In this document: piece after piece, positions 44,168 through 50,726 of the stretch
Layout: every line of letters starts with the position of its first letter
Position numbering within the stretch: position 1 is the first letter of the stretch
Virus record (IMG/VR): IMGVR_UViG_3300027779_000028
Coordinates: 1-64,000 of that record
Strand: one strand, 5' to 3'
DNA from: a virus
Length of the DNA stretch: 64,000 bases
The notes under the pieces: model-generated
What the model saw: the letters and a program-made list of their open reading frames with translations, nothing else
Databases searched by the model: none
Told to the model about the DNA's origin: nothing
Program-made: the position numbers and the translations under genes

Positions 44168-44407
44168 ATGCTTAGTAATAATTTTCGAGTAGTTAGAGCC
44201 GGTCACGTTGACATTGATAGCGTCCGTATTGAGATACGTTACCTTCATATCGGGGGCGTTGACGAAGTAGTGGCCACAGGTCAATATAATATCCGTACGA
44301 ATTGGGCGCACGTTATACGCTTAGAGGACTACGAAGATTTTTTATCCTCTGATTGGGAGGATGAAATGGTGGAGGCCATAGAGAGCCGAAGCATTGAGAT
44401 AGATTAA
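44168..44407 (+). CDS. Early hypothetical protein, 79 aa
   Basis: The start is set at ATG 44168 (MLSNNFRVVRAGHVDIDSVR), after the palindrome; the frame continues upstream through hairpins without support. Beta strands, then an acidic C-terminal helix (YEDFLSSDWEDEMVEAIESR). No family recognised. The ATTTACCATG context is shared with the next gene. Confidence 0.6.
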   Translation: MLSNNFRVVRAGHVDIDSVRIEIRYLHIGGVDEVVATGQYNIRTNWAHVIRLEDYEDFLSSDWEDEMVEAIESRSIEID

Positions 44408-44414
44408 ACACACA

Positions 44415-44461
44415 AGCGGAGTCATTGCGTGACTAGGGGAGATTCGCACCTCTCCTTCGCT
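44415..44461 (+). ncRNA. tRNA-like three-way-junction leader, copy 2
   Basis: 7-bp closing stem AGCGGAG / CTTCGCT (one G-U), inner hairpin GTCA-TTGCG-TGAC, and a T-arm-like GGGAG / CTCTC hairpin with ATTCGCAC loop. Sequence and order match 44059-44112. Lies in the leader of the 62-aa gene. Confidence 0.4.
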
Positions 44462-44491
44462 CTAATTTTATAAACCCTTAATCCATTTACC

Positions 44492-44680
44492 ATGCATAAT
44501 TTTCAATACACACGAAACCTAGAAAAGCAAGTGACCGAACTACAAGCGGCCTTGCTGCGATGTCTTACTGAAATAAGAGAGAAGGACAAAAATATAACTT
44601 CCTCAGAGAAAAATCTTGAGATAGTAACGGACGAACGCGATTCGTGGAAGGATAAAGCGTGCGAACTTCAATTAAACTAA
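44492..44680 (+). CDS. Early coiled-coil protein, 62 aa
   Basis: Almost entirely one helix with heptad-like spacing (LEKQVTELQAALLRCLTEIR) and high charge. ATG preceded by ATTTACC as in the previous gene. Function unknown. Confidence 0.6.
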   Translation: MHNFQYTRNLEKQVTELQAALLRCLTEIREKDKNITSSEKNLEIVTDERDSWKDKACELQLN

Positions 44681-44686
44681 ACCACC

Positions 44687-44914
44687 ATGACAAAGGACGA
44701 AATTATAAACGACTTGCGTAACGAGATTAAAAACTTAAGGCAAGCTATCGACTACCTACAAGAAATAGGTGAATATGGTGAGCCGCAACATGAGGACAAT
44801 GATATGTCTTATCGTGACCAATGTAACGCAGACCGAAGTGACGATATACAAGCGAGATTAGAAAGGGGTGAAATAGACGAAGAAAATGCCGCTGAACTAC
44901 GAATGGGTGCTTAA
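44687..44914 (+). CDS. Early acidic protein, 75 aa
   Basis: N-terminal coiled coil (DEIINDLRNEIKNLRQAIDY), then an acidic, polar C-terminus rich in Asp and Glu. It follows the 62-aa coiled-coil gene by 6 bp and may partner it. No family recognised. Confidence 0.6.
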   Translation: MTKDEIINDLRNEIKNLRQAIDYLQEIGEYGEPQHEDNDMSYRDQCNADRSDDIQARLERGEIDEENAAELRMGA

Positions 44915-44931
44915 CATATACACGTGCTGAC

Positions 44932-44962
44932 TAGGAAATAGACATTAAATAGACTATCTTAG
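44932..44962 (+). promoter_or_regulatory. Early promoter-like repeat, copy 2
   Basis: TAGGAAATAGACATTAAA followed by TAGAC and TATCTTAG. Thirty bases (44931-44960) are identical to 48581-48610. TATCTTAG resembles a degenerate minus-7 box. About 65 bp upstream of the RadC-like gene. Confidence 0.55.
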
Positions 44963-44994
44963 CATAGTAAAGAGAGAGAGAAAAATTACAAAAC

Positions 44995-45012
44995 GAGTTC
45001 GGTCACCGAACT
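44995..45012 (+). repeat. Early-arm palindrome, copy 3
   Basis: GAGTTCGGTCACCGAACT, then the A-rich leader GAAATAGATATAAG and ATG 45027. Confidence 0.9.
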
Positions 45013-45026
45013 GAAATAGATATAAG

Positions 45027-45467
45027 ATGAAAAAGACAGAGATTGCAGAAGTGCAACCAAAATACAAGAGAAAGAATATGTCGGGTGTCCCTTCGATTCA
45101 TAGCAGTAAAGACTGCAACGAGATATTAAGGGTATTCTTTACGGACGTAACATATAAAGAGCAGTTCTTTATCATGTTATTAGATAGAGCAAATAACGTT
45201 CTAGGAGTTTCAAAAGTTTCTGAGGGCGGTTGTGCCGGGACTGTTGTAGATGGAAAGATAATTTTCCAAACTGCGTTAATATCGAACGCTCAAGCTATAA
45301 TCCTATGCCACAATCATCCAAGCGGCCAACTATTTCCGAGTACGTCAGACTTAAATTTAACTGACAAAATACGAATGTTTGGTGGGTACATAGATATAAA
45401 AGTTTTAGACCACCTGATAATTACGCGAGATGGGTTTTACTCATTCGCTGATAATGGAAAAATGTAA
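45027..45467 (+). CDS. RadC-like JAB/MPN metalloprotein, 146 aa
   Basis: Carries the JAMM/RadC signature ILCHNHPSG ... STSDLNLT (H95, H97, D108), preceded by GTVVDGKIIFQTALISNAQAI. The N-terminal helix-hairpin-helix of cellular RadC is missing, so this is a stand-alone JAB domain. Such proteins are frequent on mobile elements and in DNA-metabolism clusters, with unclear substrate (possible isopeptidase/peptidase). It has its own promoter-like repeat and palindrome leader. Confidence 0.85.
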   Translation: MKKTEIAEVQPKYKRKNMSGVPSIHSSKDCNEILRVFFTDVTYKEQFFIMLLDRANNVLGVSKVSEGGCAGTVVDGKIIFQTALISNAQAIILCHNHPSGQLFPSTSDLNLTDKIRMFGGYIDIKVLDHLIITRDGFYSFADNGKM

Positions 45468-45693
45468 TAACTGAGGAAAGTAAGTCGAGCTACCCTTATT
45501 AGAGTAGGGAATATAGGGCGCATTAAAATCAGTAAAATAGCAGTCATGGTGATTGTGTGTAAGCGATAAACTCCACCTATTTTCACATCGAGACATTCTC
45601 GGTGGTAGGTCACTAAGTGAGACTAGCAGATGGAATAGAAAAGGCCTGCAAGTGAAACACAATATGAGTTCGATTCTCATGCTGTTACTAACC
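45468..45693 (+). ncRNA. Structured non-coding region with a canonical T-arm at its 3' end
   Basis: 226 bp between the radC-like gene and a palindrome, without a credible ORF. The 3' end has T-stem ATGAG / CTCAT with loop TTCGATT (45664-45680), then GCTGTTA, which can pair with TAGCAGT at 45538-45544 (two G-U). Other hairpins are CGAGA-CAT-TCTCG, TCACT-A-AGTGA and ACCTA/TAGGT. No complete tRNA cloverleaf could be drawn. It may be a tRNA-derived or tRNA-mimicking RNA. Confidence 0.4.
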
Positions 45694-45712
45694 GAGTTCG
45701 GTCACCGAACTC
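45694..45712 (+). repeat. Early-arm palindrome, copy 4
   Basis: GAGTTCGGTCACCGAACTC directly after the T-arm-containing region, 14 bp before ATG 45727. Confidence 0.9.
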
Positions 45713-45726
45713 AAAATATCCATACA

Positions 45727-46122
45727 ATGGAAAATTTATCTAAGACCATAGCTGAGGTCAAATCAGCACTAGACCAAGCAACTCAAATGCTTGACGAAAA
45801 TCAAAGTCTAAGAGACGAGATTCAAAGTCTCAAGTTAAGTCCAAACGCTCACCGCAACGAGCGTGAACTAAGGATTGCTCAACTTTCTTTCGAGCAAGGA
45901 ATAGAGTCAGTCTTATCTCAGCTAAGAGACAACGAGTTTGAAACCGAACATTCGGTTGAGGAGTCATGCTATGAGAACGGCTTTGAAGTGACCTTCCAAA
46001 AAGAAGTAGATGTTTGTATACCTATTAGCGAAATCATTGACGAACATTATAGTAAGGAGTCGCAAGAGGTTATTGATGCGATGTTAATGGACGAAGTTAT
46101 TAATGGCGATAAAATCAAATAG
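45727..46122 (+). CDS. Early coiled-coil/acidic protein, 131 aa
   Basis: The start is set at ATG 45727 (MENLSKTIAEVKSALDQATQ) after the palindrome. Residues 1-40 form a coiled coil. The C-terminal 60 residues are beta/acidic (FEVTFQKEVDVCIPISEIID). No family recognised. Confidence 0.6.
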   Translation: MENLSKTIAEVKSALDQATQMLDENQSLRDEIQSLKLSPNAHRNERELRIAQLSFEQGIESVLSQLRDNEFETEHSVEESCYENGFEVTFQKEVDVCIPISEIIDEHYSKESQEVIDAMLMDEVINGDKIK

Positions 46123-46129
46123 AGAAAGA

Positions 46130-46357
46130 ATGATAAAGATTTACTTACCCTTATTAAAGGAACAGAAAGAAAGAAAGATATTATTTTCTTCTACGCTATC
46201 CGAGTGCAGATTTGAAACGTCTGAGAGTACACGACATGAATTAAGCAAAGATTTATGGACTGATGACAACAAAGAATTTGAGAGGCGCGAAGGACTACTA
46301 AAAGATGATAGTTTTTTCAATATGTCGCCTTATAACTATAATATAATCCGAAGTTAA
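46130..46357 (+). CDS. Early hypothetical protein, 75 aa
   Basis: The ATG at 46130 (MIKIYLPLLKEQKERKILFS) is chosen because it follows the previous stop by 7 bp. An ATG at 46103 would give 84 aa and overlap it by 20 bp. Charged, probably helical; C-terminus SPYNYNIIRS. No family recognised. Confidence 0.5.
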   Translation: MIKIYLPLLKEQKERKILFSSTLSECRFETSESTRHELSKDLWTDDNKEFERREGLLKDDSFFNMSPYNYNIIRS

Positions 46358-46358
46358 G

Positions 46359-46727
46359 ATGAATAAGAATCCCCAAGACCAAGAAGCAGTAATTAGCGTA
46401 CTGCTCTCCACTATTGAGAAATTACGCGAAGAACTTAGAGATAGTAATGAAGCAATTTCACACTATCAAGACGTTGAACGCACCTTGTTAAAAAATCAAG
46501 GTCTAACCGGAGAGGAAGTAGAATATGTAAACCCTAGTAATACGCCCCCATGCCATGACGAATTGCATGAGTGGGCGAAAGTTAATCTCTTACCACAAGA
46601 AGATGCCGAGACACAATTAAGATTTGGGAGAGGAGAGGAAAGTTATGACGAGGACTATATATTACATAGATGGAAACTAGCCGAGTTCGGTCACCGAACT
46701 ATAAATTGGAAAAGAAAACATGGGTAA
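46359..46727 (+). CDS. Early hypothetical protein, 122 aa
   Basis: N-terminal coiled coil (LSTIEKLREELRDSNEAISH), then a polar middle (GEEVEYVNPSNTPPCHDELH) and an acidic segment. The last codons run through palindrome copy 5, read as EFGHRT, so the palindrome is tolerated as coding sequence. The end overlaps the next gene. Confidence 0.6.
   Translation: MNKNPQDQEAVISVLLSTIEKLREELRDSNEAISHYQDVERTLLKNQGLTGEEVEYVNPSNTPPCHDELHEWAKVNLLPQEDAETQLRFGRGEESYDEDYILHRWKLAEFGHRTINWKRKHG
46683..46700 (+). repeat. Early-arm palindrome, copy 5 (inside coding sequence)
   Basis: GAGTTCGGTCACCGAACT in the 3' end of the 122-aa gene, 19 bp before ATG 46720. The position relative to the next ATG is kept although the site is coding. 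Confidence 0.9.
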
Positions 46728-46878
46728 CTACACTAACGCTCAAATAGAATCTATGTACCTAGATTGGTTCAATAATTTCCTATCAGGCCAAGCGTGGCGA
46801 GATTATTACAACCTAAGCATGGCTGAGGGGGAAAATATCTTAGACATTGGCAGTAAACTAAATAATAAGAACGCATGA
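46720..46878 (+). CDS. Early small protein, 52 aa
   Basis: ATG 46720 to TGA 46878, starting MGNYTNAQIESMYLDWFNNF, then LSGQAWRDYYNLSMAEGENI. Helical, resembling small phage proteins with a WFNNFLTVxxFAEYY theme. It follows palindrome copy 5 and overlaps the next gene by 4 bp. Confidence 0.65.
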   Translation: MGNYTNAQIESMYLDWFNNFLSGQAWRDYYNLSMAEGENILDIGSKLNNKNA

Positions 46879-47309
46879 GAACTATAACGACAAAAGTATA
46901 TAAAATATACGAACACTCTAACCGAGAAAAGTGTTATGAGTGGATAAGAGAAAATTGGTACGACTTAAACGAGCATAGCCTTCGTGATGTAGTTGAAAGT
47001 ATTAACGCCCTGACAAAAATAATTGGAGGCTCAAATGACTATTCAATAAGCCAAAACCCCGATAGAAATGAATTTATAAATTTCAGGGATTATGACGAAG
47101 AAGAATTAAGCAAACTTGATGCGCAAAAATGTCCCTTAACCGGAACTTGGTGCGATGTCGATGTGATTGAAGGATTAAGAGAGAAGAATATGAGTAAATT
47201 ATTAAATGCTATACACGAAGAAACTGAGTACATGTATTCAGATGAGGGATTATTTGAATTATGCGAATGTAACGAGTATGAATTTGATGAGGAAGGAAAT
47301 ATACACTAA
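46875..47309 (+). CDS. Early hypothetical protein, 144 aa
   Basis: Acidic protein: MRTITTKVYKIYEHSNREKC, then YEWIRENWYDLNEHSLRDVV and an acidic C-terminus (LCECNEYEFDEEGNIH). The start resembles a phage family in which a YkfeEL...K.y.wiRenw segment is followed by helices; function unknown. Confidence 0.65.
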   Translation: MRTITTKVYKIYEHSNREKCYEWIRENWYDLNEHSLRDVVESINALTKIIGGSNDYSISQNPDRNEFINFRDYDEEELSKLDAQKCPLTGTWCDVDVIEGLREKNMSKLLNAIHEETEYMYSDEGLFELCECNEYEFDEEGNIH

Positions 47310-47311
47310 CC

Positions 47312-47330
47312 GAGTTCGGTGACCGAACTC
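47312..47330 (+). repeat. Early-arm palindrome, copy 6 (centre base inverted)
   Basis: GAGTTCGGTGACCGAACTC: both arms intact, central C changed to G. 19 bp before ATG 47350. Confidence 0.9.
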
Positions 47331-47349
47331 TTAATATAAGAAAGAAATA

Positions 47350-47532
47350 ATGGAGATGAATGACTACAAAAACCCGCCTAACCCGTACCACGAAGCTAAA
47401 TTTGAAGCGTGGAAAAACTACACTGATGCGTACCATTTCGGTGCACCCATGCGCATACAAGAACGGCTATACAAAGCCTTCGAAATAGCTAGTGAACACT
47501 ACGAAAATAACCCCCAAACAATATTCAATTAA
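47350..47532 (+). CDS. Early small protein, 60 aa
   Basis: Short polar/aromatic protein (KNPPNPYHEAKFEAWKNYTD, FGAPMRIQERLYKAFEIASE). Helical in the second half. No family recognised; it precedes the first NKLIAEFMG paralog by 2 bp. Confidence 0.6.
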   Translation: MEMNDYKNPPNPYHEAKFEAWKNYTDAYHFGAPMRIQERLYKAFEIASEHYENNPQTIFN

Positions 47533-47534
47533 TC

Positions 47535-47792
47535 ATGAACAATAATAAACTTATAGCAGAATTTATGGGGGAGGAACAGTTATGCTTACCTCACGAACTA
47601 AAATACCACACCTCGTGGGATTGGTTGTGGCCGGTAATAATTAAGTGCAAGGAATCAATAGACTATTGCAGTGATGATAACGCACTTAAGTACCACAACA
47701 TAGAGGATGAGATGTTATCTCAGCTATCTATAGAGGATACATACAACGCAGTAGTAGAATTTATTAAAACATATAACAATGACACAATTTGA
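47535..47792 (+). CDS. NKLIAEFMG-family small phage protein (1 of 4), 85 aa
   Basis: Begins MNNNKLIAEFMGEEQLCLPH, with a central KYHTSWDWLWPVI and C-terminal TYNAVVEFIKTYN. This three-block pattern is a widespread uncharacterised family in Bacteroidetes and marine phages, typically multi-copy in early regions. Four copies lie within 4.2 kb here. Probably binds a host or phage protein; unknown. Confidence 0.75.
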   Translation: MNNNKLIAEFMGEEQLCLPHELKYHTSWDWLWPVIIKCKESIDYCSDDNALKYHNIEDEMLSQLSIEDTYNAVVEFIKTYNNDTI

Positions 47793-48282
47793 ACAAGACT
47801 TAAAGCAAGATTTAAGCGTAAACGGAAAAGACTCATCCAAAGGGATGTGGAATCTCATAGTATCTAAGCGCGACTTAGGACTATGGAGTAAGATAGGTAT
47901 GAAACCTAATAGACATTGGAAAGTTACTGATGTCAAGAAATACTTCGGACTCAAGGGCAACAAGCATAAGATATACGAGGACATATGTAAGATGGTGGAT
48001 GAGTACACTAAGCTACCGACCATGACACGCAACGACTTCATTGAAAAATACTTTGTACCTACGCTGAACGAGAAGGAAAAGGAAGGTGTAGCGTTAGGGT
48101 TTATAGGTTGGGAAGATAGCTTCCTAGATGAGTGGGGGAAGAAGGTAGGAGTAACCATAGACCATAACGCTGACCGAGAGCAATGCGATGGGTGTGAAGA
48201 ATACTTTGAGGGGGATGATATGTCCTACAATGATGATAACGATAATGTTGAATGTGATACGTGCTACGGCACTAAATACTAA
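47779..48282 (+). CDS. Early protein with C-terminal zinc ribbon, 167 aa
   Basis: N-terminal domain with LIVSKRDLGLWSKIGMKPNR and WKVTDVKKYFGLKG (a pattern of recurring small phage proteins), a helical middle, and a C-terminal ribbon CDGC-EEYFEGDDMSYNDD-CDTC. Overlaps the preceding gene by 14 bp. Nucleic-acid or protein binding through the ribbon is plausible. Confidence 0.65.
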   Translation: MTQFEQDLKQDLSVNGKDSSKGMWNLIVSKRDLGLWSKIGMKPNRHWKVTDVKKYFGLKGNKHKIYEDICKMVDEYTKLPTMTRNDFIEKYFVPTLNEKEKEGVALGFIGWEDSFLDEWGKKVGVTIDHNADREQCDGCEEYFEGDDMSYNDDNDNVECDTCYGTKY

Positions 48283-48288
48283 TAAATT

Positions 48289-48576
48289 ATGAAAGACACA
48301 AATCAAGTACAAGAAGCCCTTGAAAACAAGGCAAAGAAAGAACTGCAAAGAGTTGTAGACGAGTTTCAGATATCACTTAACGCACTAGATAAGACATATC
48401 TTCAACCTCGTTCGTATGTCATGCAAGAAAGTCGAAGCACTGATGCTAAGAAGTTTACTTATGTCAGACCTGAGCAAGTAGGGTATATACTTCACGACAT
48501 GCTCGTAGAAGCCTACTTAAAACCTATGGTAAATAAAAAGACACGAGAGTTATTAAGTAAACTCGAATTAGTGTAA
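48289..48576 (+). CDS. Early helical protein, 95 aa
   Basis: Mainly helical: ALENKAKKELQRVVDEFQIS, LDKTYLQPRSYV, then a C-terminal helix ending LLSKLELV. Last gene before promoter-like repeat copy 3. No family recognised. Confidence 0.6.
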   Translation: MKDTNQVQEALENKAKKELQRVVDEFQISLNALDKTYLQPRSYVMQESRSTDAKKFTYVRPEQVGYILHDMLVEAYLKPMVNKKTRELLSKLELV

Positions 48577-48581
48577 TTCAC

Positions 48582-48612
48582 TAGGAAATAGACATTAAAT
48601 AGACTATCTTTA
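48582..48612 (+). promoter_or_regulatory. Early promoter-like repeat, copy 3
   Basis: TAGGAAATAGACATTAAA plus TAGAC and TATCTTTA. Identical to copy 2 for thirty bases, and immediately followed by the long stem-loop at 48624-48690. Confidence 0.55.
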
Positions 48613-48623
48613 TATAGTAAGGA

Positions 48624-48690
48624 GGGAGGGGCAATGACCATCTAAGTAGTAATATTTTGATAACTATTAATACTGCTTAGTGCCTCTCCC
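48624..48690 (+). ncRNA. Long stem-loop after the early promoter-like repeat
   Basis: Outer stem GGGAGGGGCA (48624-48633) with TGCCTCTCCC (48681-48690), inner stem CTAAGTAGTA (48642-48651) with TACTGCTTAG (48671-48680), about 20 bp in total with two G-U pairs. It is followed by TTTATT, so it could terminate weakly or act as a small RNA or attenuator. Confidence 0.6.
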
Positions 48691-48711
48691 TTTATTAAAG
48701 CACAAAAACTC

Positions 48712-48728
48712 AGTTCGGTCACCGAACT
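48712..48728 (+). repeat. Early-arm palindrome, copy 7
   Basis: AGTTCGGTCACCGAACT flanked by ACTC and ACAAATAAATATAAG, then ATG 48744. The flanks are identical to those of the covariant hairpin at 48979. Confidence 0.9.
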
Positions 48729-48743
48729 ACAAATAAATATAAG

Positions 48744-48974
48744 ATGATACAAGTCACAATAGAGTACACCTTCAAAGGTGAGAGGCTTAAGACAAAAATG
48801 GAAGCATCGTCTGAGAGTAGAGTTAAAACTTGCGTGGAAATTTGCGAGGAGCAAATTCAACAACACATAAGAGAGTACTTCCTTGACCAATGTGTAGGTT
48901 GGGAGAAGTCAATGGAGTTAGAGCATAAGGAGTTCGCTAAGTTCGATAAGAAGAAGAAAATAACAATAAAGTAA
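48744..48974 (+). CDS. Early hypothetical protein, 76 aa
   Basis: Short protein starting with a beta hairpin (MIQVTIEYTFKGERLKTKME), then helices (CVEICEEQIQQHIREYFLDQ) and a basic tail (KFDKKKKITIK). Between two hairpin leaders of the same type. No family recognised. Confidence 0.6.
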   Translation: MIQVTIEYTFKGERLKTKMEASSESRVKTCVEICEEQIQQHIREYFLDQCVGWEKSMELEHKEFAKFDKKKKITIK

Positions 48975-48978
48975 ACTC

Positions 48979-48996
48979 AGTCTCCTCAAGGAGACT
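48979..48996 (+). repeat. Covariant hairpin at the palindrome position (copy 8, different stem)
   Basis: AGTCTCCTCAAGGAGACT: 7-8 bp perfect stem of unrelated sequence, with the same flanks as copy 7 (ACTC before; ACAAATAAATATAAGATG after) and the same distance to ATG 49012. The stem is conserved by pairing, not by sequence. Confidence 0.85.
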
Positions 48997-49011
48997 ACAA
49001 ATAAATATAAG

Positions 49012-49269
49012 ATGAAACTTAAACAAAGTTTAATAGACAAACTTGTGAGTTCAGATTGGACACGCGAGAAATTAGCAGAGGAAATCCTTATAGCTAGGTA
49101 CTACTCAAAGAAGTATCAAGCAGAGGCACATTGGCTTGACTCACTCGCATCCCATTATCGAGATAACCAAAATGATGATGACTACGCACAAGTATGTAAA
49201 GACCTTTACAAAGAGTATCAAGAGGCTATAGCTGAAAACAAGGAAACATATCAACCCAACGAATCATGA
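49012..49269 (+). CDS. Early helical protein, 85 aa
   Basis: Helical throughout: LIDKLVSSDWTREKLAEEIL, YSKKYQAEAHWLDSLASHYR, then DDDYAQVCKDLYKEYQEAI. Overlaps the next gene by 4 bp. No family recognised. Confidence 0.6.
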   Translation: MKLKQSLIDKLVSSDWTREKLAEEILIARYYSKKYQAEAHWLDSLASHYRDNQNDDDYAQVCKDLYKEYQEAIAENKETYQPNES

Positions 49270-49571
49270 GGAATATTACAATAGACTCAGTCAACGCCTT
49301 TATGAGCGCGACTAAATTCAAAAGACAAAACATGGAAGTTCGTGTACTACCAAACGTAACAGTATTACTACTACATGGGAATGAAATTGCGTATAGGTAC
49401 AACAACCCTGAGAGGACTCTCTCCATTACAAATTGTGGTTGGGAAAGTGTAACCACAAAAGAAAGATTGAACGGAATACCAAATGTAAGTATCTCACAAA
49501 AGAATTTCGAGTGGTACTTAAATGGGGTGCTATGGGATGGGAAGCTAATTGATATCAACAATAAAATATAA
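49266..49571 (+). CDS. Early beta-rich protein, 101 aa
   Basis: Contains MRNITIDSVNAFMSATKFKR, VTVLLLHGNEIAYRYN, then LSITNCGWESVTTKERLNGI. Pattern typical of a small phage protein family I have seen (strand-rich with a C-terminal WYLNGVLWDG). Function unknown. Confidence 0.65.
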   Translation: MRNITIDSVNAFMSATKFKRQNMEVRVLPNVTVLLLHGNEIAYRYNNPERTLSITNCGWESVTTKERLNGIPNVSISQKNFEWYLNGVLWDGKLIDINNKI

Positions 49572-49577
49572 GAAAGT

Positions 49578-49781
49578 ATGAAGAAATTTAATGAATTTGA
49601 AAGCTACCTCATAGAGGAAGCGTTAACCCAACTTATAAAAGATAAGGAGGAGGCAGTTCTAAAAGCCGAAAAAGAAAGTAAAGGTAGATGCATATTTGCA
49701 TCCGGTTACTTCACCATGATAGGTAAGGAGTTGATAGATAAGGTGGTCAATGATATGACACGCAAACCTAGAAAATCATGA
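49578..49781 (+). CDS. Early small protein, 67 aa
   Basis: Helical N-terminus (FNEFESYLIEEALTQLIKDK) and a C-terminal FTMIGKELIDKVVNDM. No family recognised; overlaps the next gene by 4 bp. Confidence 0.55.
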   Translation: MKKFNEFESYLIEEALTQLIKDKEEAVLKAEKESKGRCIFASGYFTMIGKELIDKVVNDMTRKPRKS

Positions 49782-49981
49782 AACACTACGAAGGAAGCGA
49801 ACTTAAATGGAGTACTGAGGACGTACATAGAAACGCCAAGCAACTAAAAGTGGAGTTAACTGAGGCTGAGGCTTTGAGTATACTCAACGCTACGTTTGAG
49901 GACAATGAAGATATTATGCAGTTCATCAACGATGAAATGTCTGACACAATAGGAACTAAAATGAAGATATATGAACAATAA
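49778..49981 (+). CDS. Early small protein, 67 aa
   Basis: Begins MKHYEGSELKWSTEDVHRNA, with LTEAEALSILNATFEDNEDI. Possibly a helix-bundle; no family recognised. Its last codons overlap the next NKLIAEFMG gene by 11 bp. Confidence 0.55.
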   Translation: MKHYEGSELKWSTEDVHRNAKQLKVELTEAEALSILNATFEDNEDIMQFINDEMSDTIGTKMKIYEQ

Positions 49982-50243
49982 CAAACTTATAGCAGAATTT
50001 ATGGGGGTTGAAACTACTGATGGACTTGTGTTTCAAGACAATAACACACATGAGTTTCACCCTATCAAGTACCACACCTCATGGGATTGGCTTATGCCTG
50101 TAGTAGAGAAGATATTAGACCTTTCCTTTCAAGACGATGGGGATGCTGAGGACTTCTATAATGTAAGAGATTGTATGCCTGACATTAATCACACCTACAA
50201 AGCAGTAGTAGAATTTATTAAAGAATATAACGATGAAAGATAA
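49971..50243 (+). CDS. NKLIAEFMG-family small phage protein (2 of 4), 90 aa
   Basis: MNNNKLIAEFMGVETTDGLV, then KYHTSWDWLMPVVEKIL and TYKAVVEFIKEYN. Same blocks as copy 1. It overlaps both neighbours by 11 bp, and the next gene is another member. Confidence 0.75.
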   Translation: MNNNKLIAEFMGVETTDGLVFQDNNTHEFHPIKYHTSWDWLMPVVEKILDLSFQDDGDAEDFYNVRDCMPDINHTYKAVVEFIKEYNDER

Positions 50244-50550
50244 CAAACTAATAGCAGAATTTATGGGGTTAGAAAATCCTTTTAATGAAATTAATGACGC
50301 CACACTATATAAATATAAGGGTGTTGATGAAAAAGGAGAATTTCAATTTAACATTGAATTACACGAAATGAGATACCACACCTCATGGGATTGGTTGAAA
50401 CCCGTGATTGATAAGCTACGTGAGGAGTGTGGCATAGTTACATTATCCTCAAGGATGCACGTTAACCTCTATAGTGATATAGGAGAGGTGTATGAAGCGG
50501 TAGTAGACTTTATTAAAACATATAACGATGAGCAACAACTACATTATTAA
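50233..50550 (+). CDS. NKLIAEFMG-family small phage protein (3 of 4), 105 aa
   Basis: MKDNKLIAEFMGLENPFNEI, an insertion with a beta hairpin (YKYKGVDEKGEFQFNIEL), RYHTSWDWLKPVIDKL, and EVYEAVVDFIKTYN. Longest member of the family here. Directly downstream of copy 2. Confidence 0.75.
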   Translation: MKDNKLIAEFMGLENPFNEINDATLYKYKGVDEKGEFQFNIELHEMRYHTSWDWLKPVIDKLREECGIVTLSSRMHVNLYSDIGEVYEAVVDFIKTYNDEQQLHY

Positions 50551-50582
50551 AACACATTTATGAATAAGGCAAAACTATTGGT

Positions 50583-50687
50583 ATGATATGTAAAGAGAGG
50601 TTGCAAACTCTTGAGGAAAACCCACCCATTTTTTGGAATAAAGAAAGTCCTCACACCTTATTTTTAAATTGCGCTCGTTATAAGTGA
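50583..50687 (+). CDS. Possible small protein, 34 aa
   Basis: ATG 50583 to TGA 50687, reading MICKERLQTLEENPPIFWNK, then ESPHTLFLNCARYK. Composition is protein-like and it sits in a gap of 450 bp with two other tiny ORFs. No independent support. Confidence 0.4.
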   Translation: MICKERLQTLEENPPIFWNKESPHTLFLNCARYK

Positions 50688-50726
50688 ATAAAATCACCTA
50701 ATAGCATAACTAAAAGTGAAAACAAA

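Noticed and set aside
45624-45687. A complete tRNA gene
   Set aside because: The T-arm is canonical, but a 5' acceptor match (TAGCAG) leaves no D-stem or anticodon stem with a seven-base loop.
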